Part shown: piece by piece, positions 45,461 through 56,057 of the stretch | How the letters are laid out: each line of letters starts with the position of its first letter | Numbering within the stretch: the stretch's first letter is position 1 | Assembly: GCA_963969495.1 (NCBI GenBank) | Contig: OZ018321.1 | Location: 71,896,286 to 71,960,285 of the forward strand | Length of the DNA stretch: 64,000 nt | Source of the DNA: Ceratothoa steindachneri | Lineage: Eukaryota > Arthropoda > Malacostraca > Isopoda > Cymothoidae | Direction of reading: 5' to 3' | The notes under the pieces: generated by a model | The model's database searches: none | Told to the model about the DNA's origin: nothing | What the model saw: the letters and a program-made list of their open reading frames with translations, nothing else | Program-made: the position numbers and the translations under genes

Positions 45461-47342
45461 ATGGTCCTTGAGGCAACCCAGCCTCAGATGGTAGTGCCTT
45501 TCATGGGGGAGAATCCGGGCTCGGCGCCGAGCACTGAATCCGAATCCGCCCCTATGCAAGGTCATCCTCAGACGGCTAGTGTTTCTGAGGCAGTACAAGG
45601 AGGGGAGGGATCTCCTCCGACCGGTGCCCCTACGACTGGCAGGAGCTTCTGCATTTTGGAGATGGACCTGGCTGAGGCCGGTCCATCTGGTCTTGGGGCT
45701 CCTGCCAGCAGAGGGGAGAAGCGGGTTCATTCCCCGCCCTCCTCTCCTAAAAAGAAAAAACTAAGAAAAAGACTAAAAAGACTCGGGGCTCCTCTCCATC
45801 CGTGGGGGATGCGGGGATGGATGGGTCTGCTGCCACTTTGGTAAATCACCAAGCCAAGATCGGCACATCCGGCCCCTCTACCCCCGCGGGTGCGGAGCCC
45901 CCGACTAAGACTAAAAGTGCGGAGGGCGGAGCCTCACTAACATCGGGACCCATCATTTAGAGGTTACCTGGCGTTTTCGAGCCCGCTGGCTTCAAACGCT
46001 TCCTCGTCATTGGCTCCACTGTTGGCACCATATTGGCCAATGGTAACATGATCCATCAAAGGAGAGCATCAGCTAGTGTAAATGGTAGATGGCCGAAGGT
46101 GACCCGTTTCTCGGACGGGATTCTTCTGGCGAATGCGGCGAATCGCTCGGAGGCGGCAAAGATAAATGCTTTTCGGACACTTGATTGCACCCCGGTGAGT
46201 GTGACGCCGCACTTTACCATGAACTTTGTGAAAGGAGTAGTTTATACGAGCGAACTCGTTGACTACTCCATTGAGGACATCACCCTAGAGCTGGCCGACC
46301 ATGGGGCGGTCAAGGTCGAACGTGTGATGAGAAAACAGGGAGGGGCCTTGGACGCACCCCCTACACTCTTCGTCGCGTTTGACTGTGACAAGCTTCCTGA
46401 GTCGGTGCGTGTCGGTTGGTACCGCTACCGCGTAAAGGCATTCGTGCTACTGCCGCGGCGGTGCTATTACTGTCACCGCTTCGGCCATACGAATCGTTCT
46501 TGTAGACATGCAAAGTTGGGGTCACCCGAAGTCTGTGTAACTTGCTCCAAGGCCGCACACGATAAGTCCAAATCGTGTGTGGCCAAGTGTGTCAATTGCG
46601 TTGAGCCGCACCCCGCTTTTTCGAAGCAATGTGGTGCATATCTCCTCGAGAAAGAAATCCTGGCCATTTAGGCCCAGACCGACTCTCATTCCGTGAGGCT
46701 AAGGACTTGGTCCTGTGCACCCGGCTCTGCATGGAACGTCATATGCCTCAATAGTTAGAAAGGCCGCCTCTGCTCCTGGCCCATCCAGGCCACGAGCACG
46801 GTTGTTTCCGCGCCAATTCGGAGCCCTTGTGCGAGTTCTACTCAATCCGGGCGCTCACCTGGTAAAGCTGGCGGCAAAACGCGCTCACACCCAGCCCCGG
46901 CTAAACCAGGGCTTTTCCCAGCGTGACCGTTTCTCGTAACGCGAAACGGCCACGTGCCTCCAGAGTCGGTAGACTCACAGGAGGCAACACTCCTGAAGTT
47001 GGTCGCCAGGCCATCTTCCGTGGTTCCCGAAGCTCTCCCCCGAAACGAGGACAGCATAAAGGAGCTTCGGCTCCTTCGCCCACGCCTAGTGGCTCGGAGA
47101 CGGTGGTTCCTCGAAAAGAGGACCCCCGCCTCCGAAGCCGCAACGCTCACCTAAGGTTTCAAGGCGGACGGAGGAAAAGACGCATGGAGAGCCCAACCTC
47201 CCACAATAAGTCCCCGAAGGTGACAGCGCCTTCAGCGCTTTGTTCGGCCCACAGTACCCGGGGATCTGCCTCCGGGAAGCATACTGCCATTCCCGTGAGG
47301 GTCTTCTGTTCGAAGAGGGCCCACGCGTCTCCTCTGAGCTAG
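45461..47342 (+). pseudogene. ORF1 (gag-like, three zinc knuckles) of LINE copy 8
   Basis: The likely start is ATG 45461. The N-terminal third is Pro/Ser-rich with a basic run (PKKKKLRKRLKRL near 45750), where a frameshift moves the frame. The middle fold (46033-46450) reads LVIGSTVGTILANGNMIHQR, then DYSIEDITLELADHGAVKVE. Knuckles follow: CYYCHRFGHTNRSC (46465-46506), CVTCSKAAHDKSKSC (46532-46576) and CVNCVEPHPAFSKQC (46586-46630). The frame stops at TAG 46669. Coding-like sequence continues to 47342 with a Pro/Ala- and Arg-rich tail and then ORF2 opens. Only one frameshift and two or three stops separate it from an intact reading frame. Confidence 0.8.
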
Positions 47343-47344
47343 GT

Positions 47345-48600
47345 CTGTAGGGCATATTCCTTCAATGCAATTGCCGTGGACTCCGGGCCAACTAGGAGGA
47401 GCTGCGGAGGCTCGTCTCGTCCCGTTCCCCGTTAGCTATTTTTCTGCAGGAAACCATGCTAGGCGCGTGCCCCCTGCCCTCCCGGGGTATAAGGGTCTTG
47501 CGATCCCACTACCGCGAGATGGCCGGGCTGGGGGATGCGCGTCTTACACCCGGCATGATGTCTCCGTTCTTCCTTTCACTTTAGATACCTCGTTTCAGAC
47601 AGTGGCTGTGCAGCTTCACCTGGATAAGAGGTATACTATCATTTCTGCGTACATTCCACCATCAGCTGACATAGACGCGGGGGACTTCCGCCGCGTCGTG
47701 GCACGGTTGCCGAGGCACTTTCTCTTGCTTGGAGATCTGAACGGCAGGCATCCTCTCTGGGGGGATTACTCAATAAATCCCAGGGTACAAGTCCTTGCCG
47801 ATCTGATCGAAGAGCTTGAGATAGGTGTCCTAAATGTGGATGAGTTTACGCATCACTGCCCGAGAGCCACTTCATTTTCTTGCCTTGATCTATCTTTGTG
47901 CTCTTCGGATTCACAGCCTGATTTTGATTGGGGGTTGGTCGATGACCCCTATGGTAGTGATCACTTTCCCATTCAAATATCATTTTCAGGGCAACTGCCG
48001 CCTGAGAGCCCACCTCGGTGGTGCTTGGCGCGGGTGCGGTGGCCTGCATTTCAAGAAATGACTGAATTCTCTATCTCAGTCGAGGAGTTTAGGTCGGTAG
48101 ATGAGGCCGTTGAGTTCTTCTCCGGCAACCTCATCGCCGCGGGACTGACTACCATTCCCAGAACGTCTGGCCGTTTTGCACGCCGACCACTCCCGTGGTG
48201 GTCGGCCGAGTGTGAGACGGCCCTCAAACAGAAGCGTTATGCCTACATGCCCTGTAAGGGCCGCCCGAACGACTTCACTGTCGCTGAATTTCGTCGGCCT
48301 AGGGCTAGGTTCCGGTATATTTCGAAGCACGCCCGCCGCTCTTCTTGGCGGGCATACGTGTCTTCACTATACGGGAAGACCCCTTTAGCAGAGGTGTGGA
48401 AGCGAGTCAAAAGGATTCGGGGCAAGTTCTCGCAGGACCCTCCCTCCCGATCTCCAGGAGTTGGACTGCAATCTCGGGCGGAATCCTCGCGACCGCTTTC
48501 TCCGCATTCTCTAGCCGGGATGCTGCTCCACCAGCATTCATTGCACGTCGTGATGTCGCGGAAGGCCGCCGGCTGGACTCTACCTACAGAGGCGGAGAAC
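47345..48600 (+). pseudogene. ORF2 N-terminal part of LINE copy 8: APE endonuclease and linker
   Basis: Frame 47365-48624 (419 residues) is open through nearly all of it. Motifs: the WNCRG equivalent is CNCRGLR just upstream in another frame, QETM is degraded to QETML in a shifted frame (about 47449), LLLGDLNGRHPLWGDYSINP (47716-47780, metal and phosphate ligands) and SDSQPDFDWG...YGSDHFPIQISF (47907-47988, catalytic Asp-His). A linker with PRTSGRFARRPLPWWSAECE precedes RT. The endonuclease would nick the genomic target for target-primed reverse transcription. The N-terminal frameshift near 47440-47490 inactivates it. Confidence 0.8.
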
Positions 48601-49885
48601 CCTTCAACGACAGGTTTTCTGTGAGTGAGTTGCGCTCCGCTCTTGCCTCGTGCGCGGACACCGCCCATGGTCCGGACGATGTCCCGTACGCCATGCTTCG
48701 ACACCTGGGTGAGCGAGGCATTGCCTTTCTGTTAGATTTGTTCAAGATGATCTGGGTGGAGGGTCTCCTCCCAGATTCCTGGCGAATCGCTACTGTGCTC
48801 GCCTCTCGCAAACTGGGGAGAGATCACTCTACTCTGGCCGGTTTCGGCCCAATCTCTCTAACCTCTTGCGGTTGCAAGTTGATGGAGAAATTGGTAAATC
48901 TTAAATTAGCCTTTTTCCTGGACAGCTGAAGCCATCTGTCTTCTGCACAGTGGGGCTTCCGCAAGTTCCACCCCATATCTGATGGTCTGATCTGACTGGA
49001 AAATATCATCTGCGAGGTCTTTCTTCATAGATACCACTACGCCATGGTGTTCTTTGATCTGGAGAAAGCCTTTGATACCGCAGGGAAGTGTCCTCAGTGT
49101 CACACTCTGCCCTGAGCATCAACTACATCACCTCGGTTCTGTCGGAAGATGTTCTCGCTACGCTCTACGTGGACGACCTTTCGATCTCTTTTGGCGCGGC
49201 CCAGATGCCAACTCTGGAGCGTCGACTCCAACAGGCATTGAACCGCGTCTCTTGCTATGCCGAAGCGCACTGGTTTCTGTTTTCTTTGGCCAAGACTAAG
49301 GTGGTGCACTTTTGTCGCCATCCACGGCTCCACCCCGACCCAGATTTGTTTCTTAATTTGGTGCGCCTGGAAGTGGTTATATCGCACCGTTTCCTTTGTC
49401 TTGTATTTGACCAACGCCTCACCTGGGAAGCTCATATTCCCAGCCTCAGGGTCTCTTGTACCCGCGCCATGGATATTCTCCGTTCCGTGACTTTCAGCGC
49501 TTGGGGCGCTGATAGAGCTACTGCCCTACTTTTTTATCGATCCTTTGTTCGTTCGAAGCTCGACTACGGATGCGAGTTTTATGCATCCGCAGCCGAGCGT
49601 TTATTGCGGAAGGTGGACTCGATCCACCACACCGGCTTTCGCCTTGCGACCGGTGCCTTCCGCACTTTCCCCATTGAGAACCTGTTGGTCGATGCGGGGG
49701 AGATGCCACTCGCTCTACACCGCCTGCAGTGCTTCACTCGCCTTTACGCGCGAGCATCAGTCGCTAACAGCTCACTGCATCCGCAGCTGATCTCGACGGT
49801 GCCTATGCCGCCGAGAGACGCCAGTCATACCCTAAGCTCTTTGGGTTTAGGGCCAGGAAACTCCTTCGAGAGCTAGGTATAGCTC
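48600..49885 (+). pseudogene. ORF2 reverse transcriptase of LINE copy 8
   Basis: Fingers lie in frame 48345-48929: GPDDVPYAMLRHL, LLPDSWRIATVL, PISLTSCGCKLMEKL. Motif A, VFFDLEKAFDT, is at 49044-49076. Then about 150 bp present in copies 2 and 3 (METL...FISEFLRDRRFRVR...) are missing, and reading resumes at motif B, PQGSVLSVTL (49080-49110). Motif C, LYVDDLSISFGAAQ, has YVDD at 49166-49177. Thumb: VHFCRHPRLHPDPDLFLN and DILRSVTFSAWGADRATAL; stop at 49874. The deletion junction is at GATACCGCA/GGGAAG. Catalytic Asp residues of A and C remain. Confidence 0.85.
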
Positions 49886-49939
49886 TCGGGCCGGTGGCGC
49901 CCCTGGTTCTGCCCAGTACGCCACCCTAGAGGGTACCAC

Positions 49940-50607
49940 ATTTGGCTATTTGTCACCACGCCTCTGCTCCCCAAGCTTGTACAGTGCCGGGAGTATTGCG
50001 TTTGACCTTTTTGGAGCACATCTCGTGTCACGCTGGAAGGGAAGCGTGCCAGTGTATACGGATGGCTCCAAGTCCCAAGAGGAGGTCGGCTTCCATGCCG
50101 TATCCCCTCTGTTTGAAGTTAGCGGGGCTCTGCCACGCGCTGCCTCTGTCTTCACGGCCGAGTTGGTGGCAATACACCACTCGGTACGGGAGATCACGCG
50201 ACGTGCCCGGTTTGGACACCGGATTGTGATCTATAGCGACTGACAAAGCGCCCGGAGTGCTCTCGGAGGATTGGAATCTCTGCATCCCCTGGTTCGCGAT
50301 ATCCGTGACGCCACGGTTTTGGCGAGTCGGGTGGATATCGAGATTATCCTCTGCTGGGTTCCTGGACATGTAGGAATTGCGGGGAATGAGCCCGCCGATG
50401 AGGGTGCCAAAGAGTCCCCAAGGACTCTGCGACCGGACCGGCGTTTTGCTCTTCCTCACACTGACTACATGGCAGGAATACGGGCAGCTCTTCGGACTGC
50501 TTGGCAAAGAATATGGGAGACGGTCGAAGGGAACTTAAAGTTGCGTGCCATTGCGCCGCGACTGTTCCCATGGACCTATCCCCCAATGCCGCGACGGCTT
50601 CAGGAAG
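49940..50607 (+). pseudogene. ORF2 RNase H and C-terminal part of LINE copy 8
   Basis: Frame 49950-50243 carries VYTDGSKSQEEVGFHAV (Asp 1), FTAELVAIHHSVREI (Glu) and IVIYSD (Asp 2). A TGA at 50241-50243 follows where copy 2 has a Ser codon (IYSDSQS). Frame 50271-50630 continues with WVPGHVGIAGNEPADEGAKE (HVGI...NE.AD, the last RNase H motif) and a tail ending PWTYPPMPRRLQ. The Cys-rich end is lost because sequence switches to another copy at 50608. A single stop separates the two RNase H halves. Confidence 0.8.
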
Positions 50608-51490
50608 ACATTCTTGTTATGCTCATGTAGATGCCCTTTCACTTCCTTATGGTGTGGCCCAGAGCGAACCTAGGAGAGTCGACTCCAGCATGTCTTGCTA
50701 TACTGAAGTGCACAAATTTTTTTTTTCTTGGCCAAGACCTAGGTGGTGCACTTCTGCCACCATCCTATACTTGTTCATAAATAGGGCTTGCTTTGGTGAT
50801 GGATTCACATGTTTCCTGGTTTGTTTTTGACCAATGCCTCACCTTGGCGGCTTAAGGTTTTTTGTACCTGTGCCTTGGACTTTGTTTTTTCCATGATATT
50901 CAGCATTTATGGTGCTGATTGGGAGTATTGCCTTACTTTTATAGCGCTCCTTTGTTCATTCGTAGCGTGACTACACATTTGATTATATGCATATCCAGCT
51001 GAGCATGTATTGTAGAAGGTGGACTTAATCCACCATACTGGTCTCTCCTCTGCCTGGCTACCAATGCTTTCCGCATGTTGCCTATTGAAAGTCTACTTGT
51101 TGGGCTCTTTATACCAATACCAACCTCATTGCAGGAATCAGTACATCCCTCTGTCTTGCCTGGCAAAAGAGAAGGGAGATGGCTGAGTAGAATTTAAAAT
51201 TGCATACCATTGCTACCTGATTGTTTTCTTGGACCCATTCCCCAATGTCATGGCGGCTTCAAGTCACTTTCTGTCTTCTTTGAATTGGAGTGCTCTTCTG
51301 CTCGTTAGTGGGATGACAAGACCGAAGCCTTCTTCTTGCTTTTGCTTATTTTCTTTGTTCTTTTGCTTTCTTTTGGATTTTTTTAGTTGTATATGTTTTA
51401 CTTTTTGTTTTTTCTTTTTATCCTAGTATTAGGCTTGAGATTGAATATGGCAACCTCTGCCCTTGTAGCCAGTTGCCAGATAAGTGCTAT
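50608..51490 (+). mobile_element. Older I-group LINE 3' fragment, probable continuation of copy 7
   Basis: It starts at the YVDD region, degraded (GTTATGCTCATGTAGATGCCC). It keeps RT thumb pieces (CACCATACTGGTCTCTCC near 51031), a shortened tail (51180-51300) and the family 3' UTR end (CCTAGTATTAGGCTTG...CCTCTGCCC...CCAGTTGCCAG). It is more diverged than copy 8. An A-rich tail (AAAAAAAATAAAATAAAATAA) follows at 51495. Confidence 0.75.
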
Positions 51491-51929
51491 TATTAAAAAA
51501 AATAAAATAAAATAATTCCTCCAACCTGAACATTTTAGTTTGTGGTTTGATATTAGAGTATTGAAACTTTGTCCCTATTCATGTTTGGCCAAAGGTTGGC
51601 ACTGATATTAAACTCCAGGTCTCCACTCAAATGGGTATTATACTGAGAATCATTGGTGAAAACCAAAACAATACTTTTGATTCTTCTGTTATTATTGTAT
51701 GATTTCCAATTTCTGCTCTTCAACATATTCTGGATTAATAAATGGTTCTTCCCAACCTTGGCCTTTGCAGTTAAGGAAGTTGTTTGCACTATGAATCCTA
51801 TTCCTTATTAGCTCTTTTCCTAGTGGGTCAACTTCAACTTGGAATCTATCTTTTTGTTTTACCCCAACAAATGGCATGGCCTCTTGTCCCCCCTGCCCTA
51901 TTGCCTATAAGAAGGGCTGCCGCAACATA
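51491..51929. other. A-rich LINE tail and unassigned intron DNA
   Basis: After the A-rich tail nothing is recognised up to the TA dinucleotide at 51928-51929 that flanks the mariner. Confidence 0.5.
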
Positions 51930-52858
51930 CGAGGGGCAGTCAAGAAGTTTTGCGAATCGGTAGGGCAAAACAGAGGAATGGGGATGGCTGTTTTTGGGGG
52001 TGTTAGGACAAGTTATGACAAGTCAGGACCTGCAGACGCATGCTCCTGCCTCTTCTATTTAAGAAGCAGTAGCTGATCGCAGATCATCAGTCACAAATTT
52101 TTCAACAATGGAGAAGGTTGAGCACTGCGCAGTGATCAGATTTTTCACCAAGGAACGCAAGAATGCAAAGGAGATCCATGAACGCATGGTTGCAGTATAC
52201 ACCGACACCGCCCCTTCCTATGCAACCATTGTTCGCTAGAATAGGGAGTACCACCATGGTCGTGAGTCCCTTGAAGATGAATCCGTCCAGGACGCCCATC
52301 AGACGTGACCAACGAGGACAATGTGGCCCATGTGGAGAGGATCATCCTCGTAAATCGACGGGTGAAGGTCGAATAAATCGAGCGAGAACTTGGAATATCA
52401 CATGGCAGTGTTATTAACATCATCCACGACAATTTAGCCATGACCAAGGTCTCTGCCTGTTGGGTCCCTAGAAACCTCACGCCCCATGATCGACTTCAAC
52501 GTCGTCAAAGTCCACAAGGACAGAGTTGCACAAGCTGCCCTGCGCGAGTGCGGATTCGAGTAGCTCAACCATGCCCCCTACAGTCCAGATCTGGCCCTTA
52601 GCGACTACTTTTTACTCCGCCAGCTCAAGGCTGCACTGCGTGGACGCCAGTTTGGGGACGATGAAGATGTCCAGCTTCCCATCCAGGAGTGGATTGAACA
52701 GCAGTCGGGAGATTTCTGGTTGTCGGGAATTCGAAGCTTCAGGGACAAGTGGTGCAAGTGCATTGAAGTCAGGGTAGTCATATTGAAAAATAATAAAACA
52801 CTTTTCGTCATATCTCATTTCCTATATCCGAATTGCAAAACTTATTGACCGCCCCTCG
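51930..52858 (+). mobile_element. mariner DNA transposon, internally deleted (929 bp)
   Basis: Ends are CGAGGGGCAGTCAAGAAG and, inverted, CGAGGGGCGGTCAATAAG, flanked by TA at 51928-51929 and 52859-52860. Complete mariners are about 1.3 kb, so roughly 0.35 kb is missing. Confidence 0.92.
52109..52783 (+). pseudogene. mariner transposase pseudogene
   Basis: The ATG at 52109 starts MEKVEHCAVIRFFTKERKNA and a helix-turn-helix (KEIHERMVAVYTDTAPSYAT), with a stop at TAG 52238. Frameshifted pieces follow (GRESLEDES, RPTRTMW region). The catalytic end reads VHKDRVAQAALRECGFE and HAPYSPDLALSDYFLLRQLK near 52570-52630 (last Asp of the D,D34D triad in PDLA.SDY), then the C-terminal WIEQQ...KWCKCIE. The first catalytic Asp region and the HDNAP segment are deleted around 52475. 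Same family as the copy at 56468-56942. Confidence 0.85.
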
Positions 52859-53041
52859 TATGTCACTATTTTCACTTGACTTTTCTCTACAAATTTTTTC
52901 TTAGCGACTTTCTGCCTTTACACCCTCATTGGCTTTGCATTCTAAATTTCGAGAAAATAAAAATTACTCATACAAAATAAATCCATTTTGGAAATATTTG
53001 CCACCATTATCATTATTATGTTTCTATTTTTATCTATCCAG

Positions 53042-53164
53042 ACATCTTGGTGATATTGGACCCTCCTTTTGGTGGCGTGAAGGAGGCACTTTTTGACACC
53101 CTAGAAGTGATAGAACATGAGTGGAGAGACATCAATGGATTTCCTTCTAAGAAGATGCTTCCAT
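53042..53164 (+). CDS. ZCCHC4: ZCCHC4-like methyltransferase exon with catalytic DPPF motif
   Basis: Acceptor TATCCAG at 53041, donor GTGAGT at 53165, no stops. It reads ILVILDPPFGGVKEALFDTL, then EHEWRDINGFPSKKMLP. Human ZCCHC4 has GIIMVTDPPFGGLVEPL at this position. DPPF is the (D/N)PPF/Y catalytic motif of N6-adenine methyltransferases, which holds the target adenine amino group, so the exon keeps the active-site signature. It enters in phase 1 from the exon at 36848 across a ~16-kb intron and leaves in phase 1. Confidence 0.95.
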
Positions 53165-53479
53165 GTGAGTATCAGGGATGAAGATAGAAAGTCATAATCA
53201 AGGTTTTTTGGGCGCTCAGCGAAGAGGCTGTTCAAGGTTATGCATCTCATTTTTATATGGGTTGTTGATTCCCATTAATTCATCTCCTAACCCAGAGGGA
53301 GCTTCATGTGTGGGTTATTTCTTACTTTGAATGCAAGATTGAAGGATGTTAATAGGAATGTAGATGTGCCCCATCCCTTTAGCAATTACACATCCAATAA
53401 TGGGTTAATATCCCCCCCATGGGTAGATACTGATGTGTACATCTCATTTCCAGAGTTTACTTGATTTCTTACACGAGTA
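53165..53479. other. Intron start, nothing recognised
   Basis: No coding or repeat signature. Confidence 0.5.
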
Positions 53480-54760
53480 CTCTCAATGATGGTTTCCCAG
53501 CTCAGGGATACCTGGATAGGCGGCATGTCCTCTCTGCCTAGGTGCCCGAAGGACTGGGTTTACTTGAACACTGATGTGTACTGGAGAAGTTGTTTATGCG
53601 CTTTCTCCTTGATCCCTCTCAGCACTACTTTTAATATTTTTCCTTACGACTATATCCTCAAGCTTTTGTCTACATGCACTTGGTACATGAAGTAGCTGTT
53701 CTTCCTCTTATTGAGTAGAAATTAGGGAAGTCTCATCTCTGGGTTTAATTGAACTCTCTGTCAGGGGGGGGGGGATTGTTACTCTGTCTAGCTTTTCACT
53801 TGATACCTGAAGTTGTAACACATCCTCCAGCCCAAACTCTGGTATGGCCTGGGGAAGTTTTGGGGGCGCTTCTTCCTCCCTCCATTTGAGCGCTACTTTA
53901 CTTTTATTATATGACTCTCCTCTTAACCTTTTGTCTACCTACACTAGGTTGACTTGAACTCTGATGGGGCTGTGGAAAGTTGGTGTGCTCCCTCATTCCA
54001 TATCAGGATTCCTTTTTTACTACCACTATCCCCTCAAGTTTAAGAATCTCACCAGTTACCTCATCCCATGTTTACAATCACTTTTTTGACACTTGCAGGT
54101 TGCAAGAGACAAGGACTTGAGAGCTTCTTAGCATTGGGGTTCAATCGCTTTTGCCCCAATAACCCATCCCTCTATGTAATTGGGTGACCACCTTCCTGCT
54201 CCCATTCTCAGCTGCATAAGACTGTACTCTTTTTGGCACACAGGCTTTATTGGCTGCCAGTCCAACTAAAAGTCTCAGATTCCTGTCTCTGGATCTGCCA
54301 CAACAGATTCAGATCCTGTCTGTCCTGTTGATTATATGTAGGATCTAATAAGGAAATCCACCCTGTTGGCCTGCCTTTGGCTACTTAGTCGGTAGCTGCA
54401 ACCATTGGTGAGAGACCGGTCCAATGGGAAACTTGTGGTCAGTGTGCATCCGTGCCTACATGTTAACCTGATAAGTCCAAAAACCTGAGATAGATAAGCT
54501 TGAGTGGCTGGATGCAGGATATAACCCACCACCCTTCTCACTTTTATTGGTCACAAACTCAGGAAATTTGTCTGTTTGCAGTTTCACAAAATTTGACAAT
54601 ATTTCGGACTATATCCTTCTCAGCAAATCCTCACCCAATTTTGGTGTTGAACTGGATGAGGTATTATGTGACAAAGGCAAAGAAGCATTTTCCTTCCCTG
54701 TCATCTTAATGGCCACCCTCAGGCAGCTCCACCTCTGATGGAACTGGCCTCCTCATAATG
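53480..54760 (+). repeat. Solitary I-group LINE 5' leader units
   Basis: It holds repeated blocks of CTTGGTACATGAAGTAGCTG, TGGGTT-AATTGAACTCT-TGATGGGG-AAGTT and ACTATCCCCTCAA, followed by GCATAAGACTGTACTCTTTTTGGCA. The last aligns with GTATATAAGGCTGTACTGCTTGTGGCA upstream of LINE copy 9 (59711). A further piece (54705-54750, GGCAGCTCCACCTCTGATGG) matches the 5' UTR block at 45007. No ORF1 or ORF2 follows. Confidence 0.6.
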
Positions 54761-55015
54761 TTTTGTAGGCTTACTTGCACATTCGTTTGTGGTGGAATTG
54801 AGATTTTTGAGGAGGCAGGGCTCCTAGATAGTATTGTTAACTACATATTTCAACCTCATGACTTAGTTAGGCCTTACTTTGGCACTTTTGTGGTCTTCTA
54901 TAGATTTTATAAATGTCAATTCTTATTTTTTTTTTATTGCCCCATTTTGTAGCACTCATTTTTGTCCAGAATCATCTAGCATTAATTTGCACTTGAATTT
55001 TTCCTCTGTGATTGG
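54761..55015. repeat. ~77-bp duplicated intron unit, left copy near 54940-55018
   Basis: CCCATTTTGTA...GTCCAGAATCATCTAGCATTAATTTGCAC...TTGATTGGT-like sequence recurs after the hAT element at 56059-56147. The two were adjacent before insertion. The rest of the interval is unassigned. Confidence 0.55.
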
Positions 55016-55023
55016 TCCATTTT

Positions 55024-56057
55024 CATAGGTGGGCGTTATCATGATAATTTATTGCAATAAAAATATTGGGTTATCATCAGTTAACCGATATTTTTTTTTC
55101 CCCCGCGTTATTGATTCATCGGTATCGCCGATACTTTTGGTTCCAAACCAGCGATAATAGATAATTTCAGTTTTTGGTTCCAGTTTAGCACAGGAGTGAA
55201 CCGTGCGTGCTTTGGAGGCAGAAATAGGTAGGTCCGAGCTGGGAACCGATCGTATACTAAACGGAGTGTGGGGCGGCCGTCTTGACATCTTCTCAAAACG
55301 TTCGCTCAGCTTCAGTCTCTCACCAGCTGTCGGATGAGAGGTCATGAAGTTTTACTCCTGTGCGCTATCAGTTTTACAAATTCTTTGATGATTTTTTCCC
55401 TATGTTCCCGTGCTTCTTCTGTTATAATTTTTTGTGCACATGTATATGAATGCATGTAATATTCGGTGCTATTCTTTAATATCCATTTATTAACGTTTTG
55501 AACACTTATGAAGTTATGCCCCTATTCTAAACTGATCCATTTTTATTGTAATTTAGTAGTGCAATGCTTTGCTATTTTATAGTATCGAATTAGTGATGGC
55601 ATCGCAAAAGACTGCCCGCATCAAGCCAAAGAGACTCAGCGGAGTCTATTGACTCTGATCACACTGAGGCTGAGCCTCACTCACCCTGGCCATTCCTTGG
55701 CAAGTGGGTGAAGTACAAGAAGATGGTTGGTGACAGCTATATCTTCCAGTGCTTGTCCTGCCTCCCCAAGATCACTGAGGTGAAGGTGAACAAGGGCACC
55801 AAGACAAACCTAAAGAGCCACTTCAACAGGATTCATCCTGACAAGGCAAAACAAGTTGATGAAGCTTGCAAGGACAAAGTTGGAACTGGCGACTGCAGCA
55901 GGAACCTGTCTTGTCAGTCAGATGGCGGCGGGTCAACCAGCAAGAAGCAGCGGCAGATGTCCATCACCGAGACCGTTGGCATCATGGCGATAAATTTATT
56001 GCCAGTTATTAATTATCGGTTATTGTGATACATTTTTTCGTTATCGCGCCCACCACT
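55024..56057 (+). mobile_element. hAT transposon with BED zinc finger, transposase core deleted
   Basis: Ends are CATAGGTGGGCG and, inverted, AGTGGTGGGCG. The flanks are a perfect 8-bp duplication GTCCATTT (55016-55023 and 56058-56065). The left end carries TTATC/CGATAA motifs and GGTATCGCC...TTGGTTCCA blocks shared with the 430-bp element at 31752. The right end has CGATAAATTTATTG and GGTTATTGTG. The perfect target duplication suggests it is younger than most elements here. Confidence 0.92.
55596..55980 (+). pseudogene. hAT transposase N-terminus with BED-type zinc finger
   Basis: An ATG at 55596 (MASQKTARIKPKRL) is followed by a stop or frameshift. Frame 55708-56028 then gives WVKYKK...YIFQCLSCLPK and TNLKSHFNRIHPDK, a BED finger (CX2C ... 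HX4H) of the kind that binds hAT ends. A Gly/Ser-rich, basic linker (GGGSTSKKQRQM) follows. Coding then runs straight into the right terminal region near 55984, so the catalytic DDE domain is entirely deleted. The remaining protein, if made, would be a DNA-binding fragment. Confidence 0.8.

Larger units (their letters stand above)
44437..50607 (+). mobile_element. I-group LINE copy 8, best preserved copy
   Basis: The 5' UTR starts at CCCCCGTAAGGGGCATGGCG (44437). ORF1 lies within 45461-47342 and ORF2 from about 47345 to 50607. The copy lacks the family 3' UTR and stops at CGACGGCTTCAGGAAGAC. Copy 7-like sequence resumes at 50608. It has the fewest stops of any copy and is the natural reference for the family, though it has a deletion of about 150 bp in RT and several frameshifts. 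Confidence 0.85.

Noticed and set aside
47365..48624. 419-residue ORF as an intact host gene
   Set aside because: It contains endonuclease motifs (GDLNGRHPLWG, SDHFPI) and lies between a LINE ORF1 and RT; it is part of a decayed element.
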